A stretch of DNA of 64,000 nucleotides, taken from NCBI GenBank assembly GCA_964503145.1, contig CAZCYV010000007.1:87205-151204 (forward strand), given 5' to 3'. The notes beneath the pieces are model-generated. The model saw nothing but the letters and a program-made list of their open reading frames with translations, did not search any database and was not told the origin of the DNA. Source of the stretch: RBG-16-57-11 sp964503145 (GTDB lineage Bacteria; Chloroflexota; Anaerolineae; Anaerolineales; UBA4823). This document shows, in pieces, positions 43,692 through 49,840 of this stretch (its first letter is position 1; the number at the start of each line of letters is the position of its first letter). A program made the position numbers and the translations under genes.

Positions 43692-43770
43692 GGCTGTTTG
43701 GCTGTTGGCTTTTAGCTTTTAGCATTTAGCTGTTGGCTGTTAGCTGTTAGCTGTTGGTTTTTTAGCTTTT
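43692..43770. repeat. Heptamer tandem repeat array B
   Basis: About ten 7-bp units (GGCTGTT, AGCTGTT, AGCTTTT on the plus strand; minus-strand form GCYAANN) with one extra base at two junctions. The stop codon of the four-helix-bundle gene (43712-43714) lies inside the array. Confidence 0.85.
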
Positions 43771-44107
43771 GAATGAAGGTGTTGAGCATTTTTCGTAAAG
43801 TGACCAGGTCTTCGGCGATCTGCCGATATCTCACGTCGTCCAGCCAGTCAAGGTCGTGAGCTAAAAGCAGTTCGTATTCTAACTCACTGGCTGAACCCAT
43901 GGCAATGCGGCAGAAGCGCAACAGTTCTGCTGGACTATCTCGGCCGCAACCTTCGGCGATGTTGGCCGGTATCGATGCTGCGCTCCGGCGCACCTGGCTG
44001 GTCAGTCCATAGCGCTCATCTTTCGGGAAGCCAGCGCTAGCGCGATATACCTTTAGCGCAAGCTGGTGCGATTTCTCCCACACCTTTAACTCCCGAAAAT
44101 CCCTCAT
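43712..44107 (-). CDS. Four helix bundle protein (S23/IVP family, 131 aa)
   Basis: The start FRELKVWEKSHQLALKVYRAS and middle GLTSQVRRSAASIPANIAEGCGR are diagnostic of the TIGR02436/S23-type four-helix-bundle family, followed by SASELEYELLLAHDL. Members were first seen in 23S rRNA intervening sequences but most are free-standing genes of unknown function. The last 19 or so residues (NQQLTANSQQLNAKS) are encoded by heptamer repeat array B, so the true C-terminus has been replaced or extended by repeat sequence. Confidence 0.92.
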   Translation of the reverse strand: MRDFRELKVWEKSHQLALKVYRASAGFPKDERYGLTSQVRRSAASIPANIAEGCGRDSPAELLRFCRIAMGSASELEYELLLAHDLDWLDDVRYRQIAEDLVTLRKMLNTFIQKLKNQQLTANSQQLNAKS

Positions 44108-44138
44108 TCATCCTCCTCCACGTTGCCGACTTCTGACT

Positions 44139-44208
44139 GCCAATCGCCAATCGCCAATTGCTAATCGCCAATTGCCAATTGCCAATCGCTAATCGCCACT
44201 CGCTAATC
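44139..44208. repeat. Heptamer tandem repeat array C (10 units)
   Basis: Ten perfect-phase 7-bp units GCYAATY (GCCAATC, GCCAATT, GCTAATC, one GCCACTC). The last unit contains the stop codon of the malic enzyme gene (TAG on the minus strand, 44203-44205). Confidence 0.9.
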
Positions 44209-45561
44209 TTCCGGAGCCGGCTCAATAAACCCTTCTTCCATCAATCGATGCGTCATGTCACGCGAGCGCTTGATGACCTTGTGAGCGTGGGCGTACAGCT
44301 CATCGTAGCTCATGTCGATGCGCGCCAGCCCCTGTTCGATGGCCTTTCTGCCGACGGCGGCCGCTTCGCGGGGGAACACCTCCCAGTCGTCCATCGTGGG
44401 CAGGATGTAATTCTCGGATAGCCTGTCGCCCACATGATCGGCCAGGGCCTGAGCGGCGGCAAAGCACATCTCATCGGTGATTGTGCGGGCGCGCACATCC
44501 AGCGTGCCGCGGAAGATGCCCGGGAAACCGAGCGAGTTGTTCACCTGGTTGTCGAAATCCGAGCGCCCCGTGGCGACCACCGCGGCGCCGGCCTGCTTGG
44601 CCTCCCAGGGCCAGATCTCCGGCACCGGGTTGGCGCAGGCGAAGACGATGGCGTCCTTGGCCATGCTGGACACCCACTCCGGCTGGATCACCCCTGGACC
44701 AGACTGCGAGAGGGCAATGACCACATCCACGCCTTTCATCGCCTCGGCGATGCCGCCTTCGCGGCCTTCGGCGTTGGTGATGTTGCACAACTTCCACTTA
44801 TCCACATACTCGGCCTTGCGCATTTCCAGGTCCTTGCGGTGCTTGCCCAGGATGCCTTTGCTATCCACCATGAAGCAACGCGCCGGGTCGGCGCCCCAAC
44901 CGAAGATCAGCCGCGAGCAGGCCACGTTGGAGGCGCCGGAACCAATGAAGGCGATGCTCACTTCGCTCATCTTTTTGCCGACGACCTTCAAGGCGTTGAT
45001 CAGCCCGGCCAGCGTGACCGTGGCGGTTCCTTGCTGGTCGTCGTGCCAGATGGGGATTTCGGCCTTCTCGCGCAGCGTGTCCAGGATGCGGAAGCATTTG
45101 GGCTGAGCGATGTCCTCCAGGTTGACCCCGCCCCAGCCCGGCTGCAGGTTGAGCACCAGGTTGATGATGGCGTCGGGGTCTTTGGTGCCCACCATCACCG
45201 CCACGCCGTCCACGCCGCCCAGGTACTTATAGAGCAGCGCTTTGCCTTCCATGACCGGCATGCCCGCCTTGGGGCCAATATCCCCCAGGCCGAGCACGCG
45301 AGTGCCGTCGCTGACCACCGCCACCGTGTTCCACTTGTTGGTGTAGTCATAGACCAGCTCTGGGTTTTCGGCGATCGCTCGGCAGGGCGCTGCGACCCCT
45401 GGCGTGTACCAGATGGCGAAATCCTGGAAACTACGCACGCAGCACTTGAGCGTAGTCTCGACTTTCCCCCGATAGAAGGGGTGGAGCTTCATGGCATCGG
45501 CGGAGGGTTTCCTTGCCTTTGCCAGGAGCTCTTCGACGCTGATAGGTGATTGTTCGATCAT
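44203..45561 (-). CDS. NAD(P)-dependent malic enzyme (452 aa)
   Basis: Oxidative decarboxylation of malate to pyruvate. N-terminal malic domain: YTPGVAAPCRAI, VSDGTRVLGLGDIGPKAGMPVMEGK with the catalytic Lys, and the metal-binding acidic stretch NLEDIAQPKCF and WHDDQQGTA. C-terminal Rossmann domain: IAFIGSGASNVACSRLI (GSGASN). FACANPVPEIWPWEAK and NNSLGFPGIFRGTLD are conserved in bacterial malic enzymes. The length is that of the short bacterial form without the phosphotransacetylase domain. AAGGAGG lies 8 nt before ATG 45561. Confidence 0.95.
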   Translation of the reverse strand: MIEQSPISVEELLAKARKPSADAMKLHPFYRGKVETTLKCCVRSFQDFAIWYTPGVAAPCRAIAENPELVYDYTNKWNTVAVVSDGTRVLGLGDIGPKAGMPVMEGKALLYKYLGGVDGVAVMVGTKDPDAIINLVLNLQPGWGGVNLEDIAQPKCFRILDTLREKAEIPIWHDDQQGTATVTLAGLINALKVVGKKMSEVSIAFIGSGASNVACSRLIFGWGADPARCFMVDSKGILGKHRKDLEMRKAEYVDKWKLCNITNAEGREGGIAEAMKGVDVVIALSQSGPGVIQPEWVSSMAKDAIVFACANPVPEIWPWEAKQAGAAVVATGRSDFDNQVNNSLGFPGIFRGTLDVRARTITDEMCFAAAQALADHVGDRLSENYILPTMDDWEVFPREAAAVGRKAIEQGLARIDMSYDELYAHAHKVIKRSRDMTHRLMEEGFIEPAPED

Positions 45562-45859
45562 GCTTTGGCCTCCTTACAAATCCTGACTGGGTTGAGTCGC
45601 GCAATGCCTGCGGCAATTAGCGATAAAAGATGGGATTTACCCACAAAACAATAACCGCCCCGATCTGTTCGCCAGATGGGGCGGTCAAGGCGCGAAGCCT
45701 GCGGAGTGCTGGAAAATCAGGCGCAGCTCCATGAATTCATTCTAATCTGCCTGCTGTCTCCTGTCAGGTAACAAATATCGGGAAGGTTGGGGAAGGTTGT
45801 CATGTTTTTCGTTCAGCGCCAGGTGAATGGGCTGCCAAAGGGCGCGCCCTAGAGATCGG
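45562..45859. other. Intergenic region with one terminator, otherwise no gene seen
   Basis: Nearly 300 bp without a plausible coding frame. It holds the malic enzyme ribosome-binding site at the left, the hairpin terminator at 45654-45685 and a featureless stretch (45690-45859) before the stop of the upstream lipoprotein gene. Confidence 0.6.
45654..45685 (-). terminator. Intrinsic terminator of the lipoprotein gene
   Basis: Stem ACCGCCCC-ATCTG / CAGAT-GGGGCGGT (one bulged base, 5-nt loop), followed on the minus strand by TATTGTTTTG. It lies about 170 nt after the lipoprotein stop. Confidence 0.7.
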
Positions 45860-46657
45860 TCAGGGCTGGTAATCTGGAACGATGCGCACGTTCTGGATGA
45901 ACCAGGAATTGATGCGCGGCATGCCCACCGGGCAGCTAAACTGCACTTTCACGTTTTTGCCTTTGTAGTTCGACAGATCGATCGCTTCCTCGGTCCAGAT
46001 TTGAACCGAACCCTTGGGGATGATGCGCACATCCACCGGCTTGCCATCCACGATCAGGGTGACTTTTGCCTCGTATCGGAGCTCGCGCTTGTTCAGATAA
46101 ACCAGGTGTGGGCGGTTCCAGTTTTCACCGATCAGCACCTCCTCCTTGCTGGTCAAGAAGGCTATGGCCTGTCCCTGGGTTGTTTTGTAGTCATCGAACA
46201 GTTTCCAGCAGGGCGCATCTTTGATCTGGCAGCCGGAGTTCAGGATCGCCCAGTACACGGTTTGCCAGGCGGTGAGGCTCACTTCTTGCTCGGCGACCGG
46301 GCTGGTGGCAGTGGCCTGGGGCAATGGGGTGTCGCTGGGAAGCACGGGGGCATTGCGCGTCTGCTCGACGGCCTGCGCCGTGGCCTGTTCGGCCTGCGCG
46401 GTAGCCTGGGTATCGACGGTTGGGGGAGGCGGCTGGGTGGGGGTGACGGTCAACGCCTGCTTCTGAATCTCCAGCGCGGTGGCCTGGGCGGCGATCTCGG
46501 ACGCCTGCACGCCCAGGGCGATGCTGGTGGCCTGCGTGTCCACGCTGGCAGCGCCAGGCAGGGCGCAGGCCGGGATCAAGAAAAGCAACACGACCAGCAG
46601 TGCAATACGCCTTTGTTGGGGCGAGCGTTCGAGAGTAGCGAATGGTCTTTGGTTCAT
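45860..46657 (-). CDS. Putative lipoprotein with Ala/Gln/Thr-rich linker (265 aa)
   Basis: ATG 46657 is chosen since GGAGGGACAA directly precedes it. A signal peptide (LLVVLLFLIPAC, candidate lipid-modified Cys31) is followed by a low-complexity coiled or extended region of Ala, Gln and Thr (TQATAQAEQATAQAVEQ) with a Pro-rich break (TPTQPPPPTV). A folded C-terminal domain (about 125-265) has two pairs of cysteines or single Cys (GCQIKDAPC, FSCPVG) and WNRPHLVYLNKREL. I do not recognise the domain. This TQATA-linker style is common in surface proteins of this kind of genome. Confidence 0.75.
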   Translation of the reverse strand: MNQRPFATLERSPQQRRIALLVVLLFLIPACALPGAASVDTQATSIALGVQASEIAAQATALEIQKQALTVTPTQPPPPTVDTQATAQAEQATAQAVEQTRNAPVLPSDTPLPQATATSPVAEQEVSLTAWQTVYWAILNSGCQIKDAPCWKLFDDYKTTQGQAIAFLTSKEEVLIGENWNRPHLVYLNKRELRYEAKVTLIVDGKPVDVRIIPKGSVQIWTEEAIDLSNYKGKNVKVQFSCPVGMPRINSWFIQNVRIVPDYQP

Positions 46658-46734
46658 TTGTCCCTCCATAAAAGGGGTGATCAGAGATGCGCCGAGCGAC
46701 CGTCGCTGGCTTGCAGGGAGAGTTTCTCAATGAA

Positions 46735-46763
46735 ATTTTACGCCATCAGAAGCGTGGAGTCAA
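46735..46763 (-). promoter_or_regulatory. Sigma-70-type promoter of the lipoprotein gene
   Basis: On the minus strand TTGACT - 17 bp - TAAAAT (5/6 matches in each box), about 80 nt before ATG 46657. A GTTTG-TC-CAAAC dyad (46769-46780) lies just upstream of the -35 and could be an activator or repressor site. Confidence 0.7.
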
Positions 46764-46925
46764 CTGGGGTTTGTCCAAACAACTCACAGTTCCGTCAGGC
46801 CAATTTTTCAGTTCTGTTAGCGCGATCGTAGGAATTTGGGTGTATGATCAATGCAGGTGAGCACAAGGGGGCATTTCACCTGAAATCGAGCGTCGAAGGA
46901 TTATTTTGATGACATGTGTTGGGGA

Positions 46926-46956
46926 GCCGGAGCCGTCTTGGAGGGACGGCTCCGGC
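46926..46956. other. Strong GC-rich stem-loop
   Basis: A perfect 12-bp stem GCCGGAGCCGTC/GACGGCTCCGGC with a 7-nt loop and no adjacent T run. It lies between the lipoprotein promoter and the terminator of the sigma operon; possibly a second barrier to read-through. The remaining bases of 46764-47067 show no gene. Confidence 0.6.
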
Positions 46957-46982
46957 GCTTAATGCGGTTGCGGCGCCTTGCG

Positions 46983-47025
46983 AAAAAAAACACACCAGCG
47001 GGTGGGGAACCCGCTGGTGTGTTTG
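46983..47025 (-). terminator. Intrinsic terminator of the sigma/DUF5667 operon
   Basis: A perfect 14-bp stem ACACACCAGCGGGT/ACCCGCTGGTGTGT with a 5-nt loop, followed on the minus strand by eight T. It lies 43 nt after the stop of the DUF5667-type gene. Confidence 0.93.
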
Positions 47026-47067
47026 AGGGGGGAAGCTCGAAGGGTTATCTGCGCCTAGCGGCCGAGG

Positions 47068-48273
47068 TCAACCATTACCGTTACCGTTGCCGCCATTGTC
47101 GTCGTCGTCGTTACCATTGCCGTTGCCGCCTTGGTCGTCGTCGTTGTCGTTGCCATTACCGTTGCCGTTGTCATCGTCGTTGTCGTTGCCATTGCCATTG
47201 CCATTCATATTGCCATTGCCGTTGTCGTCATCGTCGTCGTCGTTGCCATTGCCATTCATATTGCCATTGCCGTTGTCGTCATCGTCGTCGTCGTTGCCAT
47301 TGCCATTCATATTGCCATTGCCGTTGTCGTCATCGTCATTGGCGTTGCCATTCGTGTTGCCATTGCCATTGCCGTCATTGGCGTTGCCGTTCATGTTGCC
47401 ATTGCCGTTGCCATTGTCGTCGTTGGCGTTGCCGTTCTGATTGCCAGCGCCTGGGGTGGCGGTGGCGCCTGGCTCCTGAGTGGCAGTCGGCTGCTGGGTT
47501 TGCTGGCGAATTTGCTCGCGCAGGCGGAGTTGCTCGCGGAACTGCTGTGGGTCGCGCAGGCCGAGTTCGACCAGGCGCAATTGCTCTTGAAGCCGTTCGC
47601 GGATGCGGGCGAGCACGGCGTCATCGGGGCTCACCTGCTGAAGCTGTTCCATGATCTGCAGTTGCTCTTGCAGGCGGCTGCGAATCTGTTCCAGGGCCGG
47701 CGTGATCTTGTCATCGGACAGGCCGGCGCCCAGGCGCAACGCAAATTCCACCTGTTCCTGGTACTGCGCAGCGAGGTGCTCTGGGACTTTGATGCCGAGA
47801 TCGGACAGAGCCTTCATCTCGTCGATGCGTCGCTGGGTGAATTCCAGCGCCAGGCCCAATTTATCGCCTGACTGAAAGGCCATGCTCAGGCGCAGATTCT
47901 CTCCGAAGGTCTTCACTCCATAGAGCGCGTCGGTGGGCAGGCTGGCCTGAGAGGCGTACGCCGTCACTGCGGCACCGCTAAAAACCAGCGCAGCGGCGAT
48001 CAATACGGCCATAATCTTTGTGAACATCGGTTGTTTCTCCTTTCGCGTGAACGTCTCTGAAATTGTGCGTATCCATTCAATGAGACGCTGCGGCGGGGCG
48101 GCAGATACGGGCAGGGAGCGGGGATTTTTCTGTGCCAGCTCGCGTGCCTGCGAAAGGAAAGCGGCGCGGCCTTCAGCGGCGCGCTCCGGGCTGCGCGGGG
48201 GAATTTCGCGCAGCCGGGCGAAACGCTCTTCCAGCTTGGGTTCTAATCGGTTCTGGTCGTGTTCGGTGTTCAT
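47068..48273 (-). CDS. DUF5667-type membrane protein with Asn/Gly/Asp repeat tail, partner of ECF sigma (401 aa)
   Basis: A cytoplasmic N-terminus of about 80 residues (LEERFARLREIPPRSPERAAEGRAAFLSQ) precedes one TM (about 85-107) and an extracytoplasmic helical domain (DALYGVKTFGENLRLSMAF, QQRIDEMKAL-like; about 110-265) characteristic of DUF5667. A Thr/Pro linker leads to a tail of about 125 residues made only of N, G, D and M (GNGNDDDD, NGNMNGNGN). The sigma gene overlaps it by 4 bp, so it is the likely membrane-bound anti-sigma factor or regulator. The acidic tail may bind cations; this is inference. Confidence 0.85.
   Translation of the reverse strand: MNTEHDQNRLEPKLEERFARLREIPPRSPERAAEGRAAFLSQARELAQKNPRSLPVSAAPPQRLIEWIRTISETFTRKEKQPMFTKIMAVLIAAALVFSGAAVTAYASQASLPTDALYGVKTFGENLRLSMAFQSGDKLGLALEFTQRRIDEMKALSDLGIKVPEHLAAQYQEQVEFALRLGAGLSDDKITPALEQIRSRLQEQLQIMEQLQQVSPDDAVLARIRERLQEQLRLVELGLRDPQQFREQLRLREQIRQQTQQPTATQEPGATATPGAGNQNGNANDDNGNGNGNMNGNANDGNGNGNTNGNANDDDDNGNGNMNGNGNDDDDDDNGNGNMNGNGNDDDDDDNGNGNMNGNGNGNDNDDDNGNGNGNDNDDDQGGNGNGNDDDDNGGNGNGNG
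47071..47440 (-). repeat. Low-complexity coding repeat, 48-bp units in part
   Basis: The 3' end of the DUF5667-type gene is built of NGNGN/MNGNGN/DDDD codon blocks. A 48-bp period (TTGCCATTGCCATTCATATT block plus GTCGTC run on the plus strand) is near-identical in at least two to three copies around 47200-47340. Prone to slippage and length variation. Confidence 0.85.
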
Positions 48274-48863
48274 GTCGTACTCTCTCGCTTCGCCACTGGT
48301 TGGGTGGGCGGCTCATCAACAGACGTTTGGTTTTTTTCCAGGATGCGGCGCAAGCTCGCTAAGGCGCGGTGTTGGAGCGATTTCACTGCTCCGATGGGTT
48401 TTTGCAGCGCCTGGGCGATCTCGGCGTTATCCAGGTTTTCGAGGTACTTCAGCGTCAGCACCTGATGTTGCTCCGGGGTCAGCAGCGCCAGGGCGGCGCG
48501 CAGTTCCTGCTTTTCCAGATCGCCTGCTACGCGGGTGTGCGGCTCATCGTCGTCGTCGGCGGGCAACTCCAACTCCTGATCGAGCGGCATCTCTGGGCGA
48601 GCGTGGCGATAGCGGTCGATGACCCAGTTGTGCGCTACTCGATACAGGTAAGCTTTCAGATAATCTTGCGGGCCGCCGCCAGAATGCATGGCGTTGAGAA
48701 ATCGGCTGAACGTCTCGGCAACGCATTCTTCGGCCAGGTCCACATCACCCACTAAACGCATGGCATAGGCATAGATCATTGGGCTGAAAGTATCATAAAC
48801 TTCAGCCAACGCCAATTCATCAAACCGGCGGGCGCCTTGCAGCAGGGCTTTCTCGTCCGTCAT
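48270..48863 (-). CDS. ECF-family RNA polymerase sigma factor (197 aa)
   Basis: Sigma region 2 (about 20-85: FDELALAEVYDTFSPMIYAYAMR, DLAEECVAETFSRFL, YLYRVAHNWVIDRYR) and region 4 (about 120-172: ALALLTPEQHQVLTLKYLENLDNAEIAQAL, GAVKSLQHRALASLRRIL). Region 3 is absent, as in ECF sigmas. An acidic linker (ELPADDDDEP) and a basic tail are present. It should direct transcription of a specific regulon controlled by the membrane protein encoded next. Confidence 0.95.
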   Translation of the reverse strand: MTDEKALLQGARRFDELALAEVYDTFSPMIYAYAMRLVGDVDLAEECVAETFSRFLNAMHSGGGPQDYLKAYLYRVAHNWVIDRYRHARPEMPLDQELELPADDDDEPHTRVAGDLEKQELRAALALLTPEQHQVLTLKYLENLDNAEIAQALQKPIGAVKSLQHRALASLRRILEKNQTSVDEPPTQPVAKRESTT

Positions 48864-48925
48864 TGGTTATCTCACTATATGTGACGTTGATGACATGCGA
48901 GAGATACGGCTGGTCAATAGGATGA

Positions 48926-48969
48926 TAAAAAAGAATTCCAAGGAGATGCCCTTCTCCCTGGAATTCTTT
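48926..48969 (-). terminator. Intrinsic terminator of the disulfide oxidoreductase gene
   Basis: Stem AAAGAATTCCA/TGGAATTCTTT (11 bp) with further internal pairing AGGAGA/TTCTCC, followed on the minus strand by a T6 run. It begins 17 nt after the stop at 48986. Confidence 0.88.
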
Positions 48970-48985
48970 CTGCTTCGGCGAGAAA

Positions 48986-49678
48986 TCACTTCTCCCATTC
49001 GGCCTGGAGCTGCGACATGGCCTTTTCGTCCATCACCTGCATCAGCTCGGGCAAGAGCATCTCTTCAGGATAAGCGCCTTCCAGGTGGATGACTTCGTTA
49101 ATCACCGTGCGCGGCACGCCGTAAACCTGGTACTTGTTCGCCAGATGGGGGAACTCGCTGGCCTCGACCATATCCGCGGTGATCCAATCGCTGGCCAGGG
49201 CCAGGTTGTGCGCCAGCACCACTGCCTGGGGGCAATAGGGGCAGGTCGGCGTGACAAAAACCTGAATGTGCACGGGTTTGTCCAGGCGCTGCAATTCCTG
49301 CAAAGTCTTCTTGTTCAGGCTGGGCTGGCGGCGTCCCACGGCCATGATGCTTTCAATCAGCGAGCTGAATTCATAGCCGGAGGGGATGCCATAGAAGCGA
49401 ACGCCGTAGTCCTTGTCGCCGACCACCACCACCGCCGGGATCTTATCGACGCCGTAGGTTTCGGCAACCTTGGCATCGCCCACGAAGTCGTATATCTCGA
49501 CGCTGAGCTTGTCCGAAAGCGAGGCCACCTCCTCGATGAGCTGGCGCGTGTCCTGGCACATCTGGCATTCCAATGCGCCGCCCTCGCCCTGGGTGAACAT
49601 CAGCAGGCGCACCGGATGTTGCAGGCCTTCGAAGACCTGGCGCACTTGTTTGCGAATGTTTTCGTTCAATAGAGTCAT
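48986..49678 (-). CDS. Protein disulfide oxidoreductase with two thioredoxin folds (230 aa)
   Basis: Two thioredoxin-like halves, each with an active site: CQMC (residues 38-41) and CPYC (146-149). Both cis-Pro strands are present (KIPAVVV, GVPRTVI). The size and double CxxC match the PDO/glutaredoxin-like family of thermophiles and archaea, which forms, reduces or isomerises cytosolic disulfides. No signal peptide. AAGGAG lies 7 nt before ATG 49678. A normal thioredoxin reductase would be its partner; the reductase-like protein at 42750 lacks the needed cysteines. Confidence 0.93.
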   Translation of the reverse strand: MTLLNENIRKQVRQVFEGLQHPVRLLMFTQGEGGALECQMCQDTRQLIEEVASLSDKLSVEIYDFVGDAKVAETYGVDKIPAVVVVGDKDYGVRFYGIPSGYEFSSLIESIMAVGRRQPSLNKKTLQELQRLDKPVHIQVFVTPTCPYCPQAVVLAHNLALASDWITADMVEASEFPHLANKYQVYGVPRTVINEVIHLEGAYPEEMLLPELMQVMDEKAMSQLQAEWEK

Positions 49679-49827
49679 ACTCTTTCTCCTTGTCCTCTCC
49701 TAGAGGAACGTGTATTTTCGGGCGATTTACCCGGCGATCCGATCATTCAGAGCGCCGCGCGTAATCATCGTGGGTTAAATCTCCCATACTGACTTAGATG
49801 CAAGGTCTCCAAAGAGGTTACAGGCAT

Positions 49828-49833
49828 TATAAT
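49828..49833 (+). promoter_or_regulatory. -10 box of the GAF histidine kinase gene
   Basis: TATAAT ends 7 nt before ATG 49841, so transcription should begin at about that codon and the mRNA would be leaderless. The upstream ATG at 49832 overlaps the box and is unlikely to be used. Confidence 0.5.
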
Positions 49834-49840
49834 GTGCGAG

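Noticed and set aside
43712..44107. 23S rRNA intervening sequence
   Set aside because: The four-helix-bundle protein is of the IVP family but there is no rRNA around it; it is a free-standing gene.
42639..44208. CRISPR array
   Set aside because: The repeats are contiguous 7-mers without spacers and there are no cas genes.
44037..44225. 62-codon minus-strand ORF rich in WRLAIGNWQLAIS
   Set aside because: Its sequence is only translated heptamer array C and it overlaps two real genes; no independent start signal.
47087..47871. Plus-strand Pro/Leu/Ser- and Val/Ile/Ala-repeat ORFs
   Set aside because: Antisense readings of the Asn/Gly/Asp repeat tail of the DUF5667-type gene.
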